The notes below the pieces were generated by a model that worked only from the letters and a program-made list of their open reading frames with translations, did not search any database and was not told the DNA's origin. Below, piece after piece: positions 14,819 through 22,147 of a stretch of DNA of 22,147 bases. Source of the DNA: Candidatus Saccharimonadota bacterium (GTDB lineage: Bacteria; Patescibacteriota; Saccharimonadia; CAILAD01; BJGX01); contig JACDEK010000006.1 in NCBI GenBank assembly GCA_013816445.1, positions 1-22,147 of the forward strand, given 5' to 3'. Within the stretch, counting starts at the first letter, position 1. Every line of letters begins with the position of its first letter. The translations under genes and the position numbers were made by a program.

Positions 14819-14894
14819 TGGTGGGTCCGGTGGGACTTGAACCCACAACCAATTGCTTAAGAGGCAACTGCTCTACCAATTGAGCTACAGACCC
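14819..14894 (-). tRNA. tRNA-Lys (CUU)
   Basis: Acceptor GGGTCTG/CGGACCC, D-stem GCTC/GAGC, anticodon stem GTTGC/GCAAT with loop CTCTTAA (anticodon CTT), T-loop TTCAAGT, discriminator A, encoded CCA. Confidence 0.96.
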
Positions 14895-14918
14895 GCAAAT
14901 ATAGCACTGTGATTTGTA

Positions 14919-14995
14919 TGGTGCGCCCTGAGGGATTCGAACCCCCGGCCTTCTGATCCGAAGTCAGACGCTCTATCCAGCTGAGCTAAGGGCGC
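14919..14995 (-). tRNA. tRNA-Arg (UCG)
   Basis: Acceptor GCGCCCT/AGGGCGC, anticodon stem TCTGA/TCAGA with loop CTTCGGA (anticodon TCG), T-loop TTCGAAT, encoded CCA. Reads CGA-type codons. Confidence 0.96.
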
Positions 14996-15052
14996 GCAAG
15001 ATATAAAAAAGACTTTTGAACCTGCCTATACTAGCATATTTTACCTGATAAA

Positions 15053-15087
15053 AAAAGAGCCCCTTTTAAGTATATAGGGCTCTTTTT
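15053..15087 (-). terminator. Terminator after the PLDc_N-like membrane gene
   Basis: AAAAAGAGCCC (15053-15063) pairs with GGGCTCTTTTT (15077-15087). The minus strand ends in a T-run. It also works on the plus strand. Confidence 0.88.
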
Positions 15088-15105
15088 GTAAAACTAGTTT
15101 TTAGT

Positions 15106-15498
15106 TTATTTTTGCGGCTCTGTAGGCGGTGTTACTCCAGCAGCAGCTGGTTTTTTATCAAGTTCACGTTTAACGGCGAAGTAATAAATAACCGCACCGA
15201 GGCCACCCAATAAAATAACAAGAATAAGCCAAAGTGTTTTGTCACTTTCTTGTTTCCAGTTAGTTCTTTTAACAACATCCATAAGCATAAGAATCCAGAA
15301 CACTAAGAAAAAGATACTAATGGCTAGCCAGAAAAGCATCCAAATAATTAAAAAGATACCAACACCTGCAGCTGCACCTGTTGAAGCAGTATCTGCGGAA
15401 TAATCACTTGTGTAAGTTGCAGCGTGAGCAGCAATTGGCGCGAAGACTGCAAGTGAACCTGTTAATACACTTAGTTTTGTTAATGTTGAGCGTTTCAT
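15106..15498 (-). CDS. Small membrane protein with PLDc_N-like domain
   Basis: A 130-residue protein with a signal peptide (about 1-26, ending AHA), a short Ser/Thr/Ala segment, and two membrane helices (about 46-73 and 88-108). The block WILMLMDVVKRTNWKQ...LWLILVILLGGLGAVIYYF matches the small PLDc_N domain (phospholipase D-nuclease N-terminal), which despite its name is usually found alone as a membrane hairpin of unknown role. The C terminus is proline/alanine-rich and hydrophilic. AGGAGA before the ATG sets the start. It stands alone between terminators. The upstream 15499-15636 shows AT-rich promoter-like DNA but no clear consensus pair. Confidence 0.8.
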   Translation of the reverse strand: MKRSTLTKLSVLTGSLAVFAPIAAHAATYTSDYSADTASTGAAAGVGIFLIIWMLFWLAISIFFLVFWILMLMDVVKRTNWKQESDKTLWLILVILLGGLGAVIYYFAVKRELDKKPAAAGVTPPTEPQK

Positions 15499-15636
15499 AT
15501 ATTTCTCCTGATTAATTTAAATGACTTTACTTACCCTCTATTAAACACCAAATCAACAATGTTCGCAATATATTTATGCTTAACATAGACATAAATTCAA
15601 TATACCTTTATTACTAAAAAATCATGAAGAGGATCA

Positions 15637-15666
15637 AATAAAAAAAGCCGTACTATTGAATACGGC
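15637..15666 (-). terminator. Terminator after the HD/zinc-ribbon gene
   Basis: GCCGTA (15647-15652) with TACGGC (15661-15666), followed on the minus strand by TTTTTTTATTTG. Confidence 0.85.
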
Positions 15667-15673
15667 ACACTAT

Positions 15674-16384
15674 TTATTCTTGGCTGTAATGACATTCAGA
15701 GTTTTGGCATACTTGATACTCAACCGGGCCAACCCTGGTTTCACGAAACCTTTTATCTGCATAACTGCCACAATCAGAGCAGATCACTTTACTTGGCTGA
15801 ATATCGGTAATGCGTTTTGCTCCTGGCCAAGTATCAGAATATGCTGCTGGTGAGTTTGGCCAACCACGCGCGCTCCATACATCACAGAGATGACAAAAAG
15901 CACCCAGTGGCCACATCATTCTTCGCTTTGGAGCATAATCATCAAGCTCACCTTCAACATACTGCATAGCATTAAGTTGTCGAGCATTCAATACTAGTCT
16001 ATAGCGAGCAATCGTAGTATTTCGGTTCTCTGCCCGCTCAGGCTTACCCTGCATACCAGGAATTGTTTCAAGTTTGCCAGACCCGTCAAGACGATAACGC
16101 CATGGTTTTTCAATATCGTGAAGAAACATCACAACTAGTGCCTCTCCGAGTGAAAAATCAAGCTCTCGGCAAGCATTAAGAGTAATATAAAACTGGATTG
16201 CCAAATTCATACATTCAGTAACGTGATCAATGTACCCACCTGGCCAAGTTTGATGGTTGCTTGAAGATCCAGATGCCACACTAAACAAATCACGATTATC
16301 TTCAAGTATTTGTTTTATGACTTTGCGTTGCTCAGGTTCAATCATTTCAATCATTGAGTCAAGTGAATGATAAATAGAAGTCAT
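15674..16384 (-). CDS. HD-like phosphohydrolase with C-terminal zinc ribbon
   Basis: A 236-residue soluble protein. The HD-type metal-site pattern is visible: H54 in GGYIDHVTECM, H89-D90 in VMFLHDIEKPWRY, and D168 in FCHLCDVWSARGW. This spacing suits the HD superfamily, which hydrolyses nucleotides and phosphodiesters. The C terminus carries a small zinc ribbon, C202-x2-C205 and C226-x4-C231. I do not recognise the exact family; a nucleotidase-like or RNA-related role is possible. An AGGGAG ribosome site precedes the ATG. It is a single-gene unit between a tRNA terminator and its own terminator. Being an HD protein does not tell the substrate. Confidence 0.65.
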   Translation of the reverse strand: MTSIYHSLDSMIEMIEPEQRKVIKQILEDNRDLFSVASGSSSNHQTWPGGYIDHVTECMNLAIQFYITLNACRELDFSLGEALVVMFLHDIEKPWRYRLDGSGKLETIPGMQGKPERAENRNTTIARYRLVLNARQLNAMQYVEGELDDYAPKRRMMWPLGAFCHLCDVWSARGWPNSPAAYSDTWPGAKRITDIQPSKVICSDCGSYADKRFRETRVGPVEYQVCQNSECHYSQE

Positions 16385-16452
16385 TGCTTCTCCCTCTCAA
16401 GGTACGGATCTTCTTATTGTATCTGTAATTACAATCATAAAAAAGCGTAAGA

Positions 16453-16483
16453 AAAAAGACTTCCACTTATGAAGTCTTTTTTC
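16453..16483 (-). terminator. Terminator after tRNA-His
   Basis: AAAAAAGACTTC (16453-16464) and GAAGTCTTTTTT (16472-16483), 12 bp perfect with a 7-nt loop and symmetric A/T runs. Confidence 0.9.
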
Positions 16484-16486
16484 TAT

Positions 16487-16563
16487 GGGGTGAGTGATGG
16501 GAATTGAACCCACGGCCTTCGGAACCACAACCCGACGCTCTAACCAACTGAGCTACACCCACC
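16487..16563 (-). tRNA. tRNA-His (GUG)
   Basis: Encoded G-1 facing C73, acceptor GTGGGTG/CACTCAC, loop TTGTGGT (anticodon GTG), T-loop TTCAATT, encoded CCA. The extra G-1 is the tRNA-His identity mark. Confidence 0.96.
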
Positions 16564-16571
16564 ATATATTT

Positions 16572-16648
16572 TGGTGTCCTCGGCTGGACTTGAACCAGCG
16601 ACCGACGGTTTAGAAAACCGTTGCTCTATCCAGCTGAGCTACGAGGAC
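16572..16648 (-). tRNA. tRNA-Arg (UCU)
   Basis: Acceptor GTCCTCG/CGAGGAC, anticodon stem ACGGT/ACCGT with loop TTTCTAA (anticodon TCT), T-loop TTCAAGT, encoded CCA. Lies 8 nt upstream of tRNA-His and is probably in the same transcript. Confidence 0.96.
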
Positions 16649-16710
16649 AGATGTGTTTTTTATTAAACGTATATCTGTAACATCTCTATTATGTCACAGT
16701 ATGCTATTTT

Positions 16711-16763
16711 GAAAAATTCCTTTTTAAAAAACTGTTGTACTGCTTCTTAAAAAGGAATTTTTC
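16711..16763 (-). terminator. 17-bp A/T-rich hairpin after tRNA-Gly
   Basis: Positions 16711-16727 pair perfectly with 16747-16763 around a 19-nt loop. It starts 3 nt beyond the tRNA-Gly CCA and probably ends that transcript. Confidence 0.7.
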
Positions 16764-16765
16764 TC

Positions 16766-16840
16766 TGGAGCGGGTAGTGGGGATCAAACCCACATCACCT
16801 GCTTGGAAGGCAGGAATAATAATCATTATACGATACCCGC
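16766..16840 (-). tRNA. tRNA-Gly (UCC)
   Basis: Acceptor GCGGGTA/TACCCGC, loop CTTCCAA (anticodon TCC), discriminator T, encoded CCA. The T-loop reads TTTGATC, with T instead of C at position 56, unusual against the normal TTCGAnT. Confidence 0.94.
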
Positions 16841-16953
16841 CTGATAAGATAACCGCAAATAAATCTGCAGGTTACCTTACAGGCACCCCTTTCGGGATAC
16901 TATGTAAACATACAAGGTACGAAGGCTTAATAAATAGAGCCTACAAGTACAAT

Positions 16954-16982
16954 ATAATACTCTATTTTTATAGTTTCTTCAA
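16954..16982 (-). promoter_or_regulatory. Promoter of tRNA-Gly
   Basis: TTGAAG (complement of 16977-16982), 17 bp, TATTAT (complement of 16954-16959). The start would be about 105 nt upstream of the tRNA. Nothing else was recognised in 16841-17017 apart from a weak AGGCT/AGCCT hairpin near 16923. Confidence 0.6.
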
Positions 16983-17017
16983 GTCGAGACATTTTAAAAT
17001 TCGGGGTAATTTAGATA

Positions 17018-18337
17018 CTAAAAGCTATTGCCGACAGACTCGTTATTAATGAGCCACTTGGCTCCAGAGCTAATAACACTATATGTATAACCTTGAGTGT
17101 ACTGATTGGCATTATCGGTGTATTTATACAGTACATTTACTTGGGCTTTATAGTTATTATCTGGTTGTTTTGCTACTGTGATTATTCTGAAGCTACTAGG
17201 GTATTGGTACTGACGTTGATCAGGGTTTAACTGACTGAAATTATACTCTCCTTGAAAACCAGTTGTCATAACTGGGCGCATTGTATTAGCATTACCTGCA
17301 ATAAAACCTTGTTGGAAAATATTCATATTATTTGTAACAGTCGTTTTGTCTGCAGCATCTTTGGCGACGACTGCGGCGGCGGCGTCTTTGGTGGCTTGAT
17401 CTTTTTCTTTAACAGCATTGATCTGATCTTTTACTTTGTTCAATTCATCAGCAATGGTATAGATTTTATCAGGCATCATACCTTGCAAGAATTTCGCCTG
17501 AGACTGAAAATTATTAACTGAGTTCTGGGCTGTATTTGCCAAATCATTGAGCTTAGAAAAATCAGAGCTACTAAAGTCTGCAATTACATCACCTCGCAAA
17601 GCTGCTTCATTTATATAATCACCAAAGTTATTCAAAGCATTTCGGTAACTATTAACCGTATTCTTATCTGAGCCAGTATTTGAGAGTTGGTCTGCCTTAA
17701 ACTTCTTGTCTGTTACAAGTGCCGCAAAGGTATGGAGTTCTTTTGAATAATCATCATATGCTGCCTTATCTTTACTAGCTTTTTCTCCAAGAGTATTGAC
17801 CATACCTGCTTCCACCGTAATATCGTGCCAAGCACCTGAGATGGTCAGTTGATCTTGTGAATTTTTTTTGTTTTGAAGAAATACATATACACTACCAATA
17901 ATAACCGCAAACCCCAAAAGAAGTGCAATCCAAAATAGTGGTTTTTTATACAAAGGTTGTTTATTTCTTACAAGCTGCTCAGAATTAATCACTAATTTTT
18001 TAGCGTGAATATCTTCAATTAAATTATATTGTTTTTGATCAATATTTTGTTTACCATTTTTGGCGTCTTGCAAAAGCATGTCGACTACTACATTAAAGCT
18101 ACCTGCTTCTTTACTGACTCGAGCAATCTTAAATGAGACAGGATTTTTTCTAGCATTTTTCTCACTATCTAAAACACTAAAGTCAAAACTTGCTTGAAAA
18201 CTTTCACTCATTTGGGCACGCATCTTTTCTGGCTCATTATCAATAAGTGCATCGAGAAACTTACTCACAATTTTTTCAGCAGTATCTAAGTGAGTAGTTT
18301 GGCTAACGTCTTCTGGATAGGGTGTTTTTTCTTGCAT
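17018..18337 (-). CDS. Membrane protein with NTF2-like domains on both sides
   Basis: A 439-residue protein. The N-terminal domain (about 18-125) contains TAEKIVSKFLDALIDNEPEKM...SFQASFDF. A single membrane helix follows (about 133-153, PLFWIALLLGFAVIIGSVYVF), then an alpha-helical, coiled-coil-prone stretch (about 165-330). The C-terminal domain has FQQGFIAGNANTMRPVMTTGFQGEYNFSQL and ends in a beta-sheet. Both ends share a helix, then 'M-x-x-x-F-x-(A/G)-x-(F/Y)-(D/N)-F', then beta-strands, so they look like duplicated NTF2-like domains. With a basic pre-helix segment the N-terminal copy is probably cytoplasmic and the C-terminal copy outside. Function unknown; a sensor or scaffold is possible. 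AAGGAG precedes the ATG, 29 nt after mgtE. Confidence 0.7.
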   Translation of the reverse strand: MQEKTPYPEDVSQTTHLDTAEKIVSKFLDALIDNEPEKMRAQMSESFQASFDFSVLDSEKNARKNPVSFKIARVSKEAGSFNVVVDMLLQDAKNGKQNIDQKQYNLIEDIHAKKLVINSEQLVRNKQPLYKKPLFWIALLLGFAVIIGSVYVFLQNKKNSQDQLTISGAWHDITVEAGMVNTLGEKASKDKAAYDDYSKELHTFAALVTDKKFKADQLSNTGSDKNTVNSYRNALNNFGDYINEAALRGDVIADFSSSDFSKLNDLANTAQNSVNNFQSQAKFLQGMMPDKIYTIADELNKVKDQINAVKEKDQATKDAAAAVVAKDAADKTTVTNNMNIFQQGFIAGNANTMRPVMTTGFQGEYNFSQLNPDQRQYQYPSSFRIITVAKQPDNNYKAQVNVLYKYTDNANQYTQGYTYSVISSGAKWLINNESVGNSF

Positions 18338-18366
18338 TATTCTCCTTGTTTTCTTGAATTATACCA

Positions 18367-19623
18367 CTAAACTAGTAGTAATTGCGCTAGGCTTAAAAAT
18401 ATGAAAAAGCCGCCAACATCTGTACAGGTAGTAATAAAAATCGTAGCAGATGTAGCTGGGTCTTTACCAAGCGACTTCATAATGAGCGGAATAATTGCAC
18501 CGGCAACAGAGGCAATAATAAGATTACCAATCATTGACAGAGCTAATACTAAGCCTAGCATTGGGCTTTTATTGATGACTATTGCAACTAGTGCAACTAT
18601 AGAACCATTAATAAGGCCATTTACTATTCCTGCCCCAAGCTCACGCAAAGCAAAAGAAATACCATGACGTAAATCTATTTCTTTCATCACCAGGCCCCGT
18701 ACAGCCACAGCCAGAGTCTGAGTAGCTGCATTTCCTCCCATACCAGCAACAATTGGCATATACACAGCTAGTAAAGTGAATTTTGAAATAACACCTTCGT
18801 AGCGAGCAACGACTGAAGCCGCCAAAAAAGCCGTTCCAAGATTGATTATAAGCCACAAATAACGGTTTCTTACTTTGGCTCTAATCCCATCGTTAGCATC
18901 TTCCTCTTTACTAACACCCGCAAAACCATACAAGTCATTACTAGTTTTTTTGTCAATAAGATTCAGTAAATCATCTGAATGAATGACCCCTAAGATACTT
19001 TCGTCTTCATCTAAAACGACTACTTTATTATGCGGATGCTTTAAGAAAGAATTAACAACTTTATGCTCATCATTATCAAAGTGCACCGAAGGAACTCGTT
19101 TGAAGTGGTCAGCAACTTTCTCGGTTCTATGATGAATTACTAATTCATTACCCGGTAATTCACCAAGCAACTTACCATTATCAACAACTAAAATTGCTGG
19201 AAATTTGCCCGTTCGAGACTCATGTTCTTTAATGTCTTCTGAAACTTCATCAAAATGTGCCTTAGGACTCACGACCACATAATCAAGATTCATAAGACCT
19301 GCTGCCGTACGTGGATTAAAACTAAGTAAGGTTTCAACTTTTTCTCTAATGCTATCCGAAAGCTTGTCGGTAATCTTCTTTGCTCGATGAGACTTGAGTT
19401 CTTGAATAATATCAGTAACTTTATCTGGATCTAGATAGTTAAGAAGTGCAATTAATTCATTATTATCTAAATCTTCTACAATACTGGCTCTCACACGTTT
19501 TGTTACCTTGAGTAACACAACACCCTGCTGGTTTATTTCAATATCACGAAAAAGTGCCAAACGCACTTTAGGTAATTTTGTCAGTTGCTCTACAACTTTT
19601 TCATCAGCTATATAAGTATTCAT
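18367..19623 (-). CDS. mgtE: MgtE-family magnesium transporter/channel
   Basis: A 418-residue inner-membrane Mg2+ channel. It has the MgtE N-terminal superhelical domain (about 35-115, with LIALLNYLDPDKVTDIIQEL), two CBS domains (about 118-235) that sense cytosolic Mg2+, and a C-terminal membrane part of five helices with the signature MPIVAGMGGNAATQTLAVAVRG and the pore end DPATSATIFITTCTDVGGFF containing the ion-binding aspartate. It is somewhat shorter than the usual 450 residues at the N terminus. The ATG is preceded by TATACT at 9 nt without a ribosome site, possibly a very short leader. Confidence 0.94.
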   Translation of the reverse strand: MNTYIADEKVVEQLTKLPKVRLALFRDIEINQQGVVLLKVTKRVRASIVEDLDNNELIALLNYLDPDKVTDIIQELKSHRAKKITDKLSDSIREKVETLLSFNPRTAAGLMNLDYVVVSPKAHFDEVSEDIKEHESRTGKFPAILVVDNGKLLGELPGNELVIHHRTEKVADHFKRVPSVHFDNDEHKVVNSFLKHPHNKVVVLDEDESILGVIHSDDLLNLIDKKTSNDLYGFAGVSKEEDANDGIRAKVRNRYLWLIINLGTAFLAASVVARYEGVISKFTLLAVYMPIVAGMGGNAATQTLAVAVRGLVMKEIDLRHGISFALRELGAGIVNGLINGSIVALVAIVINKSPMLGLVLALSMIGNLIIASVAGAIIPLIMKSLGKDPATSATIFITTCTDVGGFFIFLSLAQLLLV

Positions 19624-19698
19624 ATTGTATTTAGTATAGCTCTTATGCTTATTTATTAGTAGATAGAGTTATATCTATTCTTTAACAAATAGACTGAG

Positions 19699-19971
19699 TT
19701 AGCGCACCATACTCTTAAATCGCGAGCCAGCTCGAAATTTTGGCATCATTACCTTAGGAATATCAATTTTTTCGCCAGTCATTGGATTAATACCAGCCCG
19801 TGCCGCACGCTTACCAAGATAGAATGTACCAAAACCAGTAATATTTACTTTTTGCCCATGTTTTACCTCACTCATAATTATCATGGACATCTTCTCAATC
19901 ACACGTTCGGCTTGTTTCTTACTAATATTTGCTGCGCTCGCGACTTCTTCAACAAGTTCTTTTTTCGTCAT
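19699..19971 (-). CDS. HU/IHF-family DNA-binding protein
   Basis: A 90-residue nucleoid protein. It begins MTKKELVEEVASAANISKK, followed by the conserved GFGTFYLGKRAAR and GINPMTGEKIDIP of the beta-arm that wraps DNA, and ends with PKFRAGSRFKSMV. The chosen start (ATG at 19971 with AGGGG upstream) gives the normal HU length. A longer frame to 20061 would overlap the upstream gene and add 30 unrelated residues. HU dimers bend and compact DNA. Confidence 0.95.
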   Translation of the reverse strand: MTKKELVEEVASAANISKKQAERVIEKMSMIIMSEVKHGQKVNITGFGTFYLGKRAARAGINPMTGEKIDIPKVMMPKFRAGSRFKSMVR

Positions 19972-19996
19972 ATTTTTTCCCCTATAATTATCTGCA

Positions 19997-20542
19997 TTAT
20001 TGAGTACTTTCTGCATAAGGTTTTTCTTGATAACTAATGTCTCGAATCTTCCAGACGCCACTTTCTATCTCTAAAACAACTCGAACATATACATTCTTTG
20101 AATCACTTTTGGTTTGAGCATTATAGATTATTGTCGCTGTCTCTACTCCATTTGTGGTAGTAACCTTTTTACTAATAACCGATGTATAGTCAGGGCGTAT
20201 TTGGGCCCGATAGCGATCAAAAAATACTTTTACCTGCTCGAGTGTTTCTGCCGACTGGAAGGCTTTGCTTGTCATAGCATAGGCTGTATCAGATTTATTT
20301 TCTTGTATAGTTTTTAAAAATGTATCGCTCGCTGTTAATGGAGCACTGGTGGCACTATTAATTCCACCAAGCAATAGAAATAAACCCAAGATAATCAGAA
20401 TAATAACACCCGCTATTACTCCCAGAATAATAAAGATTATTTTCTTGGAGCTTTTTGGCTTATTGTCTTCTGGAGCTTGTATAGGTTGAACCGGGGGCTC
20501 TTCTGGTGACTGAGCTTGTACTAGTTGTTCTTCTGCTTTCAT
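19997..20542 (-). CDS. Single-pass membrane protein with extracytoplasmic NTF2-like/DUF4878-type domain
   Basis: A 181-residue protein: proline/glutamine-rich cytoplasmic N terminus (1-35), one membrane helix (about 37-61, IIFIILGVIAGVIILIILGLFLLLG), then an outside domain of about 115 residues with ASDTFLKTIQENKSDTAYAMTSKAFQ and later beta-strands ending VWKIRDISYQ. The layout fits small NTF2-like lipoprotein/membrane domains of the DUF4878 kind. No catalytic residues are evident. AAGGA precedes the ATG. It sits 42 nt after rny and 25 nt before the HU gene. Confidence 0.7.
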   Translation of the reverse strand: MKAEEQLVQAQSPEEPPVQPIQAPEDNKPKSSKKIIFIILGVIAGVIILIILGLFLLLGGINSATSAPLTASDTFLKTIQENKSDTAYAMTSKAFQSAETLEQVKVFFDRYRAQIRPDYTSVISKKVTTTNGVETATIIYNAQTKSDSKNVYVRVVLEIESGVWKIRDISYQEKPYAESTQ

Positions 20543-20584
20543 TATTATCCTTTCTTAATGTTTTTTTTGGGCTCTTACTTTTTA

Positions 20585-22102
20585 CTATTTAGCAAACTCA
20601 ACTGCTCGAGTTTCACGAATAATATTCACCTTGATTGTTCCGGGGTATTTCAAAGTGGCTTCTATTTTTGTCGCAATATCACGAGCTAATTTGATTGCAG
20701 TCAAATCATCTACATTCTCAGGGCTAACAAATACACGAATCTCTCGGCCTGCACTCATGGCATAAACTTTTTCAACACCATTAAAACTCTTGGCAACATT
20801 TTCTAGATCTGTCATACGTTTACCAAAATTTTCAACACTATCCCCACGTGCGCCAGGTCGGCCTGCACTCAACGCATCTACGGCTCGCACAATTGATGCT
20901 TCTACAGTAGTGGCTTCTATATCATCATGATGGGCCTCAGCAGCATGTACAGTCGCTTCGTCAAAACCTTCTTTGCGCATAATATCACCCGTTATATGAT
21001 GGTGCTTACCTTCTATCTCGTGACTAACAGCTTTACCAAGATCGTGCAAATAAGCGGCTGTACGACTTACCTTTACGTCAGCTCCTATCTCTTCGGCAAT
21101 CATAGCAGCTAAGTGAGCCATTTCTACCGAATGATGCAAAACGTTTTGACTAAATGAAGTGCGAAACTTAAGCTGCCCCATTAGTCTATTGATTTCTGGA
21201 GGTAAACCAAGAACTTTAGCATCACGTGCAGCTTGTTCTCCAGCTTTCTTTATATCTAAATCAATCTCATTTTGAGCTTTTTCAACAATCTCTTCTATTT
21301 TTCCTGGATGAATACGCCCATCTTTTACCAGTTGCTCCATAGCTACACGAGCAACCTGTCTACGAATTGGGTCAAAGCCAGAAAGTACAATTACCCCAGG
21401 GCTCTCGTCAATTAATACATCCACCCCCGTCAGTCTTTCAAAAGCCTGGATATTACGACCTTCTTTACCAATAATCTTGCCTTTTACTTCATCATTAGGA
21501 ATCGCAACTGTCGTAACAGTTCTTTCTACTGCCTGACTACTTGCCATACGCTCCATAGCCTGGGCCATAATTTCTTTTGAATCTTCATCTGCATTTTCGG
21601 TAGCATCACGCTTGAGTTTTTCAATATATTCAACTAAGTCAGCCTTGATATCTCTTTCAGTCATTGTCATGAGCTTTTCTTCAGCTTCTTTTTTCTTGAG
21701 CTTAGCTATCTTTTCCAAATTCTTCATCTGACGATCTTTTATTTCGCGTAGTTCTTGCTTGATTGCCTCAATATCTTTCTCATCATTATTAAGATTTTCG
21801 GCTCTACGTTCTACTGCCTCAAGCTTACTGTCTAGTAACTTCTCTCTTTCTAAAACTCTTTTATCTTGCTCATCAAATCTATCACGTCTGCGCTTCTCAT
21901 CATCTTTGGCATCATTTTGTAGTTTTAATGCCTCTTCTTTAGCATCTAACTCTAATTGTTTTGATTTTACTTTAGCTTCTTCTAAAAGCTTGTCGGCCTG
22001 AGCCTTACCACTTGCACTTTTTTGCTTGTTTACAACAACACTTCCGCCATAACCAAGTGCACCAGCACCTATTACAGCAATAATCAAAATAACTATTGGC
22101 AT
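20585..22102 (-). CDS. rny: Ribonuclease Y
   Basis: A 505-residue membrane-anchored endoribonuclease that starts mRNA decay. The order of parts is an N-terminal membrane helix (1-22), a long charged coiled coil (about 30-170), a KH RNA-binding domain (about 195-260, with IPNDEVKGKIIGKEGRNIQAFE), and an HD domain (about 320-420) with HHSVEMAHLAA and the metal pair in AAYLHDLGKAVSHE. Length is close to the B. subtilis enzyme. GAGGTGA precedes the ATG. This and HU, MgtE and the membrane proteins form a same-strand cluster. Confidence 0.97.
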   Translation of the reverse strand: MPIVILIIAVIGAGALGYGGSVVVNKQKSASGKAQADKLLEEAKVKSKQLELDAKEEALKLQNDAKDDEKRRRDRFDEQDKRVLEREKLLDSKLEAVERRAENLNNDEKDIEAIKQELREIKDRQMKNLEKIAKLKKKEAEEKLMTMTERDIKADLVEYIEKLKRDATENADEDSKEIMAQAMERMASSQAVERTVTTVAIPNDEVKGKIIGKEGRNIQAFERLTGVDVLIDESPGVIVLSGFDPIRRQVARVAMEQLVKDGRIHPGKIEEIVEKAQNEIDLDIKKAGEQAARDAKVLGLPPEINRLMGQLKFRTSFSQNVLHHSVEMAHLAAMIAEEIGADVKVSRTAAYLHDLGKAVSHEIEGKHHHITGDIMRKEGFDEATVHAAEAHHDDIEATTVEASIVRAVDALSAGRPGARGDSVENFGKRMTDLENVAKSFNGVEKVYAMSAGREIRVFVSPENVDDLTAIKLARDIATKIEATLKYPGTIKVNIIRETRAVEFAK

Positions 22103-22129
22103 TTTTCACCTCACTATTAACAATCATAT

Positions 22130-22144
22130 CTACCGCCTCGGTAG
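22130..22144. repeat. Short inverted repeat upstream of rny
   Basis: CTACCG-CCT-CGGTAG, a perfect 6-bp palindrome 28 nt before the rny ATG. Cut close to the window edge, so its wider context is unknown; a small leader hairpin or operator is possible. Confidence 0.4.
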
Positions 22145-22147
22145 CAA

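Noticed and set aside
16735..17049. Plus-strand open frame across tRNA-Gly
   Set aside because: Antisense of the tRNA and its flanks; no ribosome site and no protein-like composition.
19972..20061. 30-residue N-terminal extension of the HU protein
   Set aside because: The extension overlaps the upstream gene, is not HU-like, and the internal ATG has a ribosome site and gives the family length.
1..22147. CRISPR array, insertion sequence, prophage or restriction/defence genes
   Set aside because: No regular spaced repeats, transposase or integrase motifs were found. The only duplication is the surface-protein module, which lacks flanking mobile-element signs.

Overview
The window looks like chromosome from a small-genome, host-dependent bacterium of the Candidate Phyla Radiation, most likely a Saccharibacterium (TM7). 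The reasons are low G+C, very tight packing, many short membrane proteins, DUF5652 and RNHCP-type proteins, an archaeal/eukaryotic-type ProS, and no biosynthetic genes. This assignment is inferred from gene content only. Nearly everything is on the minus strand; the one clear plus-strand gene is the ATP-grasp enzyme near the left end. No transposase, CRISPR array or rRNA was seen.

Layout. 1-180: the N-terminal part of a minus-strand gene cut by the window edge. 301-2127: an ATP-grasp ligase convergent with an AstE/aspartoacylase-type zinc hydrolase. 2146-2647: the control region of the hydrolase, with a consensus promoter, a T-box leader with its intrinsic terminator, and about 140 nt of further structured RNA. 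2637-4432: ABC-F ATPase overlapping an RNHCP zinc protein. 4556-9118: proS, an M16 peptidase, a GC-rich 76-codon orphan gene and hisS. 9157-14202: a cell-surface locus with a sortase and two tandem copies of a module made of a large secreted beta-helix protein plus a miniature LAPTG-anchored peptide. 14275-16840: small membrane proteins, an HD/zinc-ribbon protein and six tRNA genes (Pro, Lys, Arg, His, Arg, Gly), all with encoded CCA, separated by strong terminators. 17018-22102: a membrane protein with an NTF2-like domain on each side of the membrane, MgtE, HU, a second single-pass membrane protein and RNase Y.

How it fits together. The most distinctive system is the sortase locus. The beta-helix proteins have signal peptides but no anchor. 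Each is followed at once by a gene for a peptide of about 35 mature residues carrying LAPTG, a membrane helix and a basic tail. The two peptides share 43 consecutive identical residues although their DNA differs at 17 silent positions, so the sequence is under strong selection. The second is the T-box in front of a hydrolase rather than a tRNA synthetase or biosynthetic gene, which suggests amino-acid-starvation control of a scavenging or de-acylating enzyme. Several genes (proS, hisS, the sortase and both beta-helix genes) have a -10-like hexamer only 6-7 nt before the ATG, which suggests leaderless mRNAs.
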